A stretch of 64,000 nucleotides of DNA from JBDTVS01 sp040007095 (lineage in GTDB: Bacteria; Acidobacteriota; Vicinamibacteria; Vicinamibacterales; CAVVIG01): positions 1 to 64,000 of the forward strand of contig JBDTVS010000010.1 of the NCBI GenBank assembly GCA_040007095.1. Direction: 5' to 3'. The notes beneath the pieces are model-generated. The model had not been told where the DNA came from. It searched no databases and saw only the letters and a program-made list of their open reading frames with translations. The position numbers and the translations under genes were made by a program. Every line of letters starts with the position of its first letter. Position 1 is the stretch's first letter. Positions 27,416-37,000 of this stretch are shown here, in pieces.

Positions 27416-30400
27416 GCGCGGAAAACTTCCTGCAGGGCGTCGTCGGCAAGGTCGGCGAGTTCTACGAGTGGATCGCCGACCGCCTGAACGACGACGCGGC
27501 GCGCGCCGAGGTGCTGATCGATTTGGGGCTGCCCCCGACCATTGCCGTCGGCCAGGCGTTCCCGCAGCATCAGATCAAAGGCATCAACGAATACCGCAAG
27601 ACCATCAGCATCGAGACGGAAGTCTCCGCGGCGCACGCCCAGGATCTCGGCAAGGTGCTTGGACTCTCGTCGAGCAAGGCCGCCAAGCTGGTGGTGCCTG
27701 AAAAGAATCTGGCCAACATCCGCGCTTATCGCGATGCCAACGATCCGAGCTTCGACGATTTCAAGAAAGCGCTCGGCGACATCAAGGAATGCTTCACCAC
27801 GCTGACGAACTTCGTCAAAGCGCTGGACGTCGAGGGCATTCACAATATTCCGGAACTGGTGCACCGCCTCATCGATATCCTGATGGTGGACTACCTCCGG
27901 CTGCACCTCGTGCCGTATGGGCCGCTTATCTATTGGGCCGCCCAGCCGCTCGGTTTTCTCGAAGAGCCCGTCACCGCGACCATTCCCCATTTCGTGTGGA
28001 GCCGTTTCGTCACGATTTTCAAGCCCGGCGGTCCGCGCCTCGACAACGAAGATCAGGCGCGCGCGTCGTCCGACAACGTGTTCATTCCTATCGCCGCCAC
28101 CCTGGCCATCCTCGAGCTTGCGGACGTCAAACCGGGCACGACGCGACAGGACGATGGCGACCTGTCGGCCATCGCCATCGAGCCGCTGTATGGGTGGGAC
28201 CCGTCGCCCGGCTCCCCGACGCCGCTGCTCGACAAAATGTCAGAGCGCACGCTGTCGGTCCGCTTCAATTGGAAAGAGCGTGATCTTCTGGACCCCAAGA
28301 AGGCGGTCGACAAGAACGGCACCGTCACGCTCGTGTTCGTGCCCTCAATTCACGGTGGCCCAGGCCTGCTGATGTCGTTCGAGTTTGGCGGCAGTTTCAA
28401 CATCCGGCTGAACAAGGACTGGCGATTCAAGCTCACGCCGTCGCTAACCGCAGGCGACTTGTTCATTCCCTTCGGCAAGTTGTCCAAACTCGGCGTGGGA
28501 TCTCCGGGCCAGCCGAGCATCAAGGTGGGTTTCGAGGGAGGGAGCGAGGACGACGCCCTTTACCGGTTCGGGAAGGAAGACGGCTCGCATCTGGAATTCG
28601 GACAGTTCGAAGTCGAGCTCGAATGGTCCACGGCGGTGGCGGGCATCAAGGCGGTGTCGCGGAAAAGCGAATTGGTGCTGAATCTCGGCAAGAGCGGCGA
28701 CGGCTTCCTGTCGCAGATTCTGCCTGGCGAGAAGAGGATTCCGCTCAATCTGGGTCTGGGATATTCGACGGAGCGGGGCTTCTTCATCGATGGCGGCAAG
28801 GGCAACGTCATCACGCAGACGAATCCGCCGCCCCCGACCCCACTGCCCTTGACCGCAGCGCACCGTGGGTCGTCGCTGTCGAGGGCGCCGCAGGCGGGCG
28901 AAGCAGATGCAGCGAACGACGCGGATCTCAATCGCGTCACGCCTGTCGGCAAAACCTTCGGTCCGGTGCGTATTCAGTCTCTTTCACTCGGGCTCTCGCC
29001 GGAGTCGAGCAACGGCAAAGCCGCGCTGACGTTCGGCGTCAGGATCGCGGCGGACATCAAGCTGGGACCGGTCACGGCCAGCTTCGACAAGGCCGGATTC
29101 GCGCTCACCGCCGATTTCGTCAAGCCGGATGCCAACCTGAGCCTCTTCGACCTGGATTTTGGCTTCCAGCCGCCGACCGCCATTGGCCTCGACATCGACG
29201 CCAAAGTGGTTCACGGTGGCGGATTCCTCGACCTCGATCGCGAGCACGGCCAATACGCAGGCGCGCTTCACCTGGAAATCGAGGGCTTCGTCTCGCTCTC
29301 GGCGTTGGGCCTGCTGAACACGAAGATTCCCGGAGGCGGATTCTCCCTGCTGGTGATCATCACGGCCGATGGGTTCAAGCCGATTCCGATCGGCTTTGGC
29401 TTCATGCTGGCGGGCATTGGTGGACTACTGGGCATCCATCGCACGGTCAATGAGGATGCGGTTCAGGCAGGCGTGCGGGCCAACACGTTGAATGCCGTGC
29501 TGGCGCCCAAAGATCTGATTCGCAACGCGCCGCAGTACCTCAGTGTGATTCGTGAGTTCTTCCCGGTGGCGCGCGATCACTACCTGTTTGGTGTCCTGGC
29601 GCAGATTACCTGGGGTACGCCGACGCTGGTCACCATCAACCTGGCGCTGATCCTCGAGCTCGGCGTGCGCACCCGATTCCTGATCATGGGCCAGGTCCTG
29701 GTTATCCTGCCCAAGAAAGAGCTGGACCTGGTCCGGCTGCAGATGAACATCTTCGGCGGCGTGGACTTCGACCAGAAACGCGCGTTCCTCGACGCCGTGC
29801 TGTTCGACTCGCGCCTGGTCGACCGCTTCGTCATCACCGGCGAAATGCGCATGCGCTTGAATTGGGGCGATCAGCCGTTCTTCGCGCTGTCTGTCGGCGG
29901 GCTGCACCCGGCCTTCACGCCGCCGCCAGGCCTGGAACGGATGCAGCGCGCGGCGATTGTCTTTTCCGATTCCGACGATCTGAAGATCCGCTGCGATTCG
30001 TATTTCGCCATCACCTCGAATACGGTGCAGTTCGGCGCGCACGCGGAACTGTTCGCCAAGAAGTCGAAGTTCAGCGTTTCGGGCCAGGCCGGCTACGACG
30101 TGCTGATTCAGTTCGATCCGTTTCATTTTGTCGCCTCGCTGTACGCCTCGCTGCAGTTGAAGGCGGGTTCGACCAGTCTGTTCAAAGTCAGCTTCGCCGG
30201 GGAGCTGTCCGGACCGCGACCGCTGAATGTCAAAGGCAAGGCGACGTTCGAGATCTGGTGGATCGACTTTACGGTGTCGTTCAATGTCACGCTGGTGTCC
30301 GGTCAAAAGCCGCCGCTGCCCGCGCCCGTGGATGTGGGCGCGCTGCTGCGCACGGCGCTGGCGGACGCCGCCAGCTGGACTGCTGTCATGCCGGGAACCG

Positions 30401-31065
30401 GCGAGCGCCTGGTCAGTCTGAGAGAAGGGCCGTCGAGTGCTGTTCGCATTCATCCGTTGAGCACGTTGACGGTCAAGCAAGGCGTGGTTCCGCTCAACGT
30501 GCCGATCTCACGCTTCGGCAATACGCGTCCGGTCGGCGGACCGCAGGTGTTTCGGATCCAGCAGATCGTCGTGGGCAGTGCGTCGTTCACCACTCCGGAC
30601 GTGGTTCGTGATCAGTTCGCACCGGCGCAATTCCGTGACCTGTCCGATGACGAGAAGCTCTCGAGTCCCTCATTCGAACTGCTGCCGGCCGGCGTCAGCG
30701 TCGGCAGCAACGCCGCCGATTGCGGAACACCAGTGCCGGCGGCGGCGGATTTCGAGGACATCGTCATTCCGAGTCCTCCGGAGGAGCCGCGCACGACCAC
30801 CACCATCGGGTTCAACCTTGCGGCCCGGTTCGCGGAGTGGAGTGCGGTTGGCATCAGCGCCACCTCGCGCCTTGGCGCGATCCGGTATCGCGCGGCGGCA
30901 GTGCCATTCACGACGCAGGCGAAGACGTTTGCGGTGCAATCGAAGATCGATCTGTCGGATCTCGCCGGAACAACGGCATTCGCCTCGCGCCTCGAGGCTG
31001 AGGATCAACTGAACAAGTTGAGCAAGGCCGAAGCGGCGAATTTCCAGGTGGTTGCGAAGCGCTAG
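27412..31065 (+). CDS. Very large protein with DUF6603-like region (cassette gene 2)
   Basis: 1217 residues, cytoplasmic by lack of signal. An N-terminal alpha-helical part (about 1-190) includes HQIKGINEYRKT and LVHRLIDILMVDYLRLHLV. A long beta-rich part follows. The region around 640-760 (IPIGFGFMLAGIGGLLGIHR, NAPQYLSVIREFFPVARDHYLFG, ILPKKELDLV) resembles DUF6603 as I remember it; no function is established for that family. A short Pro-rich break (NPPPPTPLPL) lies near residue 480. GTG start overlaps the PhoD-like stop. Its TAG stop is formed by the first bases of a 161-bp repeat, so the original C-terminus may differ. Confidence 0.75.
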   Translation: MSAENFLQGVVGKVGEFYEWIADRLNDDAARAEVLIDLGLPPTIAVGQAFPQHQIKGINEYRKTISIETEVSAAHAQDLGKVLGLSSSKAAKLVVPEKNLANIRAYRDANDPSFDDFKKALGDIKECFTTLTNFVKALDVEGIHNIPELVHRLIDILMVDYLRLHLVPYGPLIYWAAQPLGFLEEPVTATIPHFVWSRFVTIFKPGGPRLDNEDQARASSDNVFIPIAATLAILELADVKPGTTRQDDGDLSAIAIEPLYGWDPSPGSPTPLLDKMSERTLSVRFNWKERDLLDPKKAVDKNGTVTLVFVPSIHGGPGLLMSFEFGGSFNIRLNKDWRFKLTPSLTAGDLFIPFGKLSKLGVGSPGQPSIKVGFEGGSEDDALYRFGKEDGSHLEFGQFEVELEWSTAVAGIKAVSRKSELVLNLGKSGDGFLSQILPGEKRIPLNLGLGYSTERGFFIDGGKGNVITQTNPPPPTPLPLTAAHRGSSLSRAPQAGEADAANDADLNRVTPVGKTFGPVRIQSLSLGLSPESSNGKAALTFGVRIAADIKLGPVTASFDKAGFALTADFVKPDANLSLFDLDFGFQPPTAIGLDIDAKVVHGGGFLDLDREHGQYAGALHLEIEGFVSLSALGLLNTKIPGGGFSLLVIITADGFKPIPIGFGFMLAGIGGLLGIHRTVNEDAVQAGVRANTLNAVLAPKDLIRNAPQYLSVIREFFPVARDHYLFGVLAQITWGTPTLVTINLALILELGVRTRFLIMGQVLVILPKKELDLVRLQMNIFGGVDFDQKRAFLDAVLFDSRLVDRFVITGEMRMRLNWGDQPFFALSVGGLHPAFTPPPGLERMQRAAIVFSDSDDLKIRCDSYFAITSNTVQFGAHAELFAKKSKFSVSGQAGYDVLIQFDPFHFVASLYASLQLKAGSTSLFKVSFAGELSGPRPLNVKGKATFEIWWIDFTVSFNVTLVSGQKPPLPAPVDVGALLRTALADAASWTAVMPGTGERLVSLREGPSSAVRIHPLSTLTVKQGVVPLNVPISRFGNTRPVGGPQVFRIQQIVVGSASFTTPDVVRDQFAPAQFRDLSDDEKLSSPSFELLPAGVSVGSNAADCGTPVPAAADFEDIVIPSPPEEPRTTTTIGFNLAARFAEWSAVGISATSRLGAIRYRAAAVPFTTQAKTFAVQSKIDLSDLAGTTAFASRLEAEDQLNKLSKAEAANFQVVAKR

Positions 31066-31224
31066 TGTCGTGTCTCAGAAGTTCGTTGGCAACTTTTCCG
31101 GGCGCGGCGCCCGGATCGCAAGGCGCGAGGAGCGCGCATATCGGGAATATGTAAGCGACGAGCAACGCCGCGAGGCGGGATGCCCCGCCCGGAAAATGAC
31201 AACCAACTTCTGAGACACGACACT
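31064..31224. repeat. 161-bp TIR element, copy 1
   Basis: Starts AGTGTCGTGTCTCAGAAGTT and ends with its near-perfect inverse (28-bp termini, 26 matching). It contains several internal GC-rich palindromes and a CATATCGGGAATATG-like centre. About 158 of 161 bases match the copy at 45268-45428, in the same orientation. No coding capacity. It resembles a MITE or ERIC-like intergenic palindrome. It supplies the TAG stop of cassette gene 2 and occupies most of the gap before cassette gene 3. Confidence 0.88.
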
Positions 31225-31246
31225 GGGCACAGCAAGGAGCGGGTCG

Positions 31247-34066
31247 ATGGCCGACAACGCAGTACGTCACTTCTTACCGTGGGTCCGGCAGGGCGCAGCC
31301 GCCGGCATCACGACGCCGGATTCGCTTGGCTCCGCGCAGCGCGCCGACGTGTCGTTACAGGTCAGCGTGCAGCTGACGACCTTCAGCGTGCCTGCACGCG
31401 ACGTCCACCTCTACGGCCCCGCGGATGTCACGGCGATCGATCCGCGGCAGATCGTGCGCGTCCAACCCCGGCATCTGACCACGAATTTCGAGTCCAACTT
31501 CTTTCCGCTGATCGAATTCGATCGTCCCGATTTTCCGTGGCTATTCACTCCCGCAAAGCCCGGAGCGGGAGAGCGGCTGCGGCCGTGGATTTGTCTGGTG
31601 GTGGTTCGCAAGCGGCCCGGCGTCACGCTTGGCCGTGTCGAGACGTCGCCGTTGTCGGTGCTCGAATTCACCAGCCCGGTCGCGGAGGATCTGCCGGATC
31701 TCGACGAATCGTGGGCCTGGGCGCATGCCCAGGTCGTGGGCTCTGCCACAGATACCGTTCTCACGCTCAAGGGCACGATTGAAAATGCCCCGGCGCGTAC
31801 GGTGTCGCGGTTGGTCAGTGCGCGCCGGCTCGACCCGAATGTGGCCTACATCGCGTGTGTCGTGCCGGCGTTTGAAGTCGGACGAAAGGCCGCGCTCGGA
31901 ATCCCGGTCGTCGAGCAGGAGCTCACGACACTCGAGCCTGCGTGGCGTCTCGATCAACCGACCGCGCCCTTTCAGCTGCCGGTGTTCTACTCGTGGGAAT
32001 TTACCACCGGCGCGGAGGGCGACTTCGAATCGCTGGTGCGCGATCTGAAACCGCGTCCCTTGCCGGACAGCGTCGGGACGCGTCCGCTGGATCTGACCAC
32101 CCCCGGCTTCAGCCTGCCTTCGGGCGGGGTGGTCACGATGAAAGGCATCCTCAAGCCTCCAGAGCCAGTGACGGCCGAGCCGGCACCAGTGCCACAACCG
32201 TTGCAGGCAAAGTTGGCGGACATCCTGAATGCGCCCGCCAACGCGCTGAACGCACCGTCGGCTCAGGACCCCATCGTGGCGCCGCCGATCTACGGTTCGA
32301 CCTATCCGCCGAAAGAGCGCGTCGAAGTCGCCGCCACGCCACGGCACTGGGTCAACGATCTCAATCTGGATCCGCGGGACCGCATCGCTGCCAGCCTGGG
32401 CGTGCGCATCGTCCAGGAGGACCAGGAACATCTGATGGCGTCCGCGTGGCGACAGGTGGACGCCATCGAGAAGGAAAACCAGGCGCGGCGGCGAAAGCAA
32501 TTGGCCGTGACGACACGACAAGCCACCTGGGTGCGGCACGTGCGGCCGATTGAGGACGATGGGTTGCTGCAGGTCACCGGACTCAGCCTGGCCAAAGTTG
32601 CGGTGTCGGTGCAGGAGGGACAGACCAACGTTCAGCGCACGCTGGCGTGGCAATTGAACGGGTCGCAAGCGCCTGGATTCCAGTCCGCGACGTTGAGACG
32701 CGTGGCCCGGCCACGCGGTGCCATCAATCGGCGCGCGCTGACGCCGGCGGTGGTCCAGAATCAGACGTTCGCGCGGCCGATGGTCAGCCTCACCCAGACC
32801 CTCCCGCCGGTGAATCGTGTCGTGATCACCGGTCCGCCGCGCATCTTTGTCGGCACGATAGTCACGATCAAGGGTGTTTCCGACGCGGTGCTGACGCCGC
32901 AAATCGATCCGGCGAGACTCTCGTCGACGAGCATCAGCGCCGCGGTGCGTCCGGCCCAATTGAGGATCCAGGAGACGCAGAATCCAGGGTTTCTAGCTAT
33001 TGACGACGGCGGTGTGCGCGAGCCCACGCTGATGGCGGAGTTCCGTGCGGCCGCGTCGGCGAATTTGTCGAAACTGGTTCGCATCGGATCCACGAGCAAG
33101 ACTGTGTTCCGCATTCCCGATCTGGCGACGTTGAGAGGACGCCTGCAAGCGGTGCCGTCGGCAACGCTCCGCGCGCTGGGTGGCGCCGAGATTCCGATCG
33201 AGCAACAGGTGTTGGCGCATCCGCAGTTTCCCGCACCGATGTCCGAACGCTTGATGGAACTGGTGCCTGAGTTCCTGCTCCCCGGGCTCGAGAAGGTGCC
33301 CGCCAACAGCGTCACGCTGGTACAGCCGAATTCGCGTTTCATCGAAGCCTTCATGATCGGCCTGAATCACGAAATGGGCCGCGAACTGCTGTGGCGTGAA
33401 TATCCCACCGACCGTCGCGGCAGCTACTTCCGCTTCTTCTGGAACCGTCGCGGCTCGGCGCAGGAGGAATTCATGCAGCCGATTCATACCTGGAATTCGC
33501 GTCTGGGCTTCAATCCCTCTGCCGCAGGGAATCCGGACCAGTTGGTGTTGCTGGCGCGTGGCGAGCTGTTTCGACGCTATCCGAACGCGGTGATCTATGC
33601 CGCGAAGGCCACCGGTACCGTCACCAATCCCAAGCTCACGACTCAAGAACGCTATCCGCTGTTCCGCGGCGCGGCACCGCCGGATATCGCGTTCTTTGGC
33701 TTCGATCTCACGGCGGCGGCCGCACGCGGCACGGATCCCGACCCCGGTTGGTTCTTCGTGATCCAACAGCAACCGGGCGAGCCCGATTTCGGACTCGACA
33801 TGCCGAAGGACATCGATCCCCAGCCGCCGCCGGTGACCGATTGGAATCAGCTGACGTGGCGGCATCTGGTGCAGTCTGCAGCGGCGCTGCGGGCGATGAC
33901 GCACGTGACAGTCGGCGTCACACCCGGATCGCCGCCGCCCCTGCTTCCCGATACGTCGGCCAACCCGCCCGGCGCGCAATGGGGCGCGAACGGTGCGCAC
34001 ATGGCCCGCGTCACACTGCAGAAGCCGGTGCGCATCGCGATACTCGCCAGACAAATGTTGCCCTGA
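31247..34066 (+). CDS. Conserved large protein of unknown function (cassette gene 3)
   Basis: 939 residues, no signal peptide or membrane segment. Recognisable conserved segments are FFPLIEFDRPDFPWLFTPA and RLRPWICLVVVRK near residues 85-125, then a Pro-rich linker near 305-330, EKENQARRRKQLAV near 405-425, and a C-terminal part with FMIGLNHEMGRELLWREYP and RGSYFRFFW. The second of these recalls a family of hypothetical proteins I have seen in other bacteria; I know no function. ATG 31247 follows AAGGAG, within 25 bp of the repeat element. It precedes cassette gene 4 by 11 bp. Confidence 0.72.
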   Translation: MADNAVRHFLPWVRQGAAAGITTPDSLGSAQRADVSLQVSVQLTTFSVPARDVHLYGPADVTAIDPRQIVRVQPRHLTTNFESNFFPLIEFDRPDFPWLFTPAKPGAGERLRPWICLVVVRKRPGVTLGRVETSPLSVLEFTSPVAEDLPDLDESWAWAHAQVVGSATDTVLTLKGTIENAPARTVSRLVSARRLDPNVAYIACVVPAFEVGRKAALGIPVVEQELTTLEPAWRLDQPTAPFQLPVFYSWEFTTGAEGDFESLVRDLKPRPLPDSVGTRPLDLTTPGFSLPSGGVVTMKGILKPPEPVTAEPAPVPQPLQAKLADILNAPANALNAPSAQDPIVAPPIYGSTYPPKERVEVAATPRHWVNDLNLDPRDRIAASLGVRIVQEDQEHLMASAWRQVDAIEKENQARRRKQLAVTTRQATWVRHVRPIEDDGLLQVTGLSLAKVAVSVQEGQTNVQRTLAWQLNGSQAPGFQSATLRRVARPRGAINRRALTPAVVQNQTFARPMVSLTQTLPPVNRVVITGPPRIFVGTIVTIKGVSDAVLTPQIDPARLSSTSISAAVRPAQLRIQETQNPGFLAIDDGGVREPTLMAEFRAAASANLSKLVRIGSTSKTVFRIPDLATLRGRLQAVPSATLRALGGAEIPIEQQVLAHPQFPAPMSERLMELVPEFLLPGLEKVPANSVTLVQPNSRFIEAFMIGLNHEMGRELLWREYPTDRRGSYFRFFWNRRGSAQEEFMQPIHTWNSRLGFNPSAAGNPDQLVLLARGELFRRYPNAVIYAAKATGTVTNPKLTTQERYPLFRGAAPPDIAFFGFDLTAAAARGTDPDPGWFFVIQQQPGEPDFGLDMPKDIDPQPPPVTDWNQLTWRHLVQSAAALRAMTHVTVGVTPGSPPPLLPDTSANPPGAQWGANGAHMARVTLQKPVRIAILARQMLP

Positions 34067-34077
34067 AGGAACAGCCC

Positions 34078-37000
34078 ATGCCGGAACCGTTGCTGCTGAA
34101 TGGTGATCGCCCGCTCGTCCTTTTTCCGGTGCGTCTGGAGACCCGGTTCTTCGGCCAGGAACTCCGCATCCGCGTGTTCCCGGACAAGATCCATGTCGAC
34201 ACGCACGAGCCGGAGCTGACCGCGGATGAAGTCGAATGGGGCAAACACTTCCACACCTTGCTCTGGAGCGCGACGACGGAAGAAGCGCGGAAGGACGCGT
34301 GGCGACAACTTGCAGACCGTTACGGCGCAGAGCGCGCGGCGTGGGTCGTGCGCCAGCTGACGCCGACGAATCCCACGGAGCGACCGACCAAGCCGCCGAA
34401 GTTTCCGTCGCCACCGGTGCGCCCGGACGCGCAAAAGAACGAAACGTGGACACGCGCGCCCCGCACGACCGTGTTGCCGGACCAATGGATCGCGAAGGCG
34501 TTTGTGCAGGGGATCGGCGAAGTGACGGCGGCGGGTAACTTGATCCCCGACGTCTTGCCCGTCGGACCGAATCCGCAAACCACCCCAGTGCCAGACAACG
34601 AGACCCTGGCCATCGACGATGGCATGAAGTGGATGGTCGACTTCGGCGAGGCGGAGCGGCTCGGCATGGCGCTGCGCCTGACGCTGCCGCCGACTGCAGG
34701 ACCGCCACGCATCAATTTGCTGCTCGTGTTCGGTGTGAAGAGATCGCTCGACAGCGCCGCGTCGGCGACGCGGCTCAAGGAATTGATCGAAGCCCACAAA
34801 TACACCGATGGCTTGAGCCTGGTCACCCAAGGCACGCCGACGAACAACACCGAGGATACCGCGTCGGGATTCACCACCGACGATCCGGGGCACGAGCGAA
34901 GTTTTCGGCTGATTCTCGGGGAACCGCAGTTTCACACCGGGGATGGATCGACTGGCGACGAGCTGTCGAAGGCTCTCGGCCTTCCTCCCGAACTGCTCGC
35001 CCGTACGGGCAATGCAGATGCGCGCGAACAACGCGAAGCGCGCGACATGAATCGTGCGCTGTGGCCGGCCACCTGGGGCTACTACCTGGAACAGATGATG
35101 GGGCTCGGCGAGCTCAACGGTCAGCAGCCTGGCGCGTTCCCGGAAGCGGACATTGACGCCAACCTGGAATATGCACGGCAGCACTTCCTGGATCATGTGC
35201 GTGCCGGCGGGCCGCTGCCCACGCTGCGCGCGGGAAAGCAGCCCTACGGCGTACTTCCCGTCACGGGACTCGACTTGTGGGGCGCGGTGCCGGAAGACGG
35301 AAAACTGGCCTCGAGAGATGACGCCCTGATGAAAGTGGTGCGGCGCTTACAAGACTACTGGTCGGTCGAGAGCCGCACAGCGTCGCGCATGGGCAATCAC
35401 GCGGATCCGGACGTCGATTTCAAGGAAGTGTTCGCCGTGGACGGACTGTCCACGAGCTACGCCATCAGGAACATCTTCGGACTGTTCTACACCCGCGAAC
35501 TGTTCGAGTTCCTGCGCACTCCGCCGCCCGACGAATGGAATCGCGTGCAACGGGCGCAGGCGATGCAGGCATTGGCATTCCTCGCCGGCCTCAGCGGCAT
35601 CACGCCCCGCGCATCACTGACGTTATGCGATCCGGTGCGTTCGGGGCTGAACGTGCCGTTGGTTCAGTCATCCTCGAACGCCGACTTCACCTTCAACTAC
35701 ATCGATCAGTTGTTGAAGGCGCCGAATCTCGACGCCCTGCTCCAGCATGCGTCCATTCCGGCGCCATTCAGTTTGCTGTATCTGCTGTTGCGTCACTCGA
35801 TGATGGTCGAGTACGCGAATGCCGCGGCTCGAGCGCTGGGGCGTGCTCCGCACCTGCGCGCCGAACCAGAACATGTCCGATTCACCCAGTTGCCGATGGA
35901 AACGCCGCTCGATCGCATCACGGCGGCGGCACTGCACACCGGACCGGCGTTCACGCAACCGGCCGACACGAACGTGCAGGATTTCCGCAAGAGTCTCGAT
36001 GCGCTGAAGGTGATGAAGACCGACAAGCTGTCGATGTTGATGCGCGGCACCCTGGATCTATCGTCGCATCGCCTGGACGCTTGGGTCACATCGTTTGCCA
36101 CCAAGCGCTTGAAGACCATGCGCCAGAAAGATCCCGCCGGCGTATATCTCGGAGGCTATGGCTGGGTAGAAGACCTGCAACCCGGGCCGCCACGAGCCGA
36201 GGTGACCGCTCCGCCTGGCGAACCGGGCCCGGTGTTCGGACTCCGGACCGATCCAGGCTTTGTCCACGCCCCGTCGCTCGATCACGCCGCCACGGTCGCA
36301 GTGCTGCGAAGCGGGCATCTCACCCGTTTCGGCCGCACGACGGACCCACAGGCCAATCCACTCGCGATCGATCTGTCCTCCGAACGCGCCCGTACGGCGC
36401 AATATCTGCTGGACGGTGTGCGATCCGGCCAGCCGCTCGCCGCCTTGCTGGGGTATCGCTTCGAGCGCGCTCTGCACGAGCGGGGGCTGGACGTCTTCAT
36501 CGATGCGTTCCGCTTCATCGCGCCGATCAAGTCAGCACGCGTCGACGAAGCCGGGCAACCGGTCGAGGTCGTGCCGGCGAACCACGTGGTGGATGGGCTG
36601 GAGCTCGTGCGGCAGAGCAAGACGCCGGCGGATCGCGTCACGCTTTTCCTGTTCGCCAGCAATTTGGCGAGAGTTCCGGTGCCGCAGGTCATGAACGTGG
36701 AGTTGGATGCCTTGGCGAACAGCGTCGACGCGCTGAGCGATGCGCTGCTGGCCGAGAGCACTCACCATGTCGTGCTCGGCAATCCCAGCCGCGCCGCCGC
36801 AACGCTCGATGCCTTGGAACGCGGCGACGCGCCGCCGCCCGAGCTGGACGTCATCCGCACGCCGCGGAGCGGTTCTGCGTTCACGCACCGGGTCGTCGCG
36901 CTCTTTCCTGGCGCTCCAGCCGCGATCGCCGATTGGACCGCGACGTTTCGTGCTCTGGCGGAGCCATTCCTCAATGCGTGGGCGGCAAAGCTGCTCGGCA

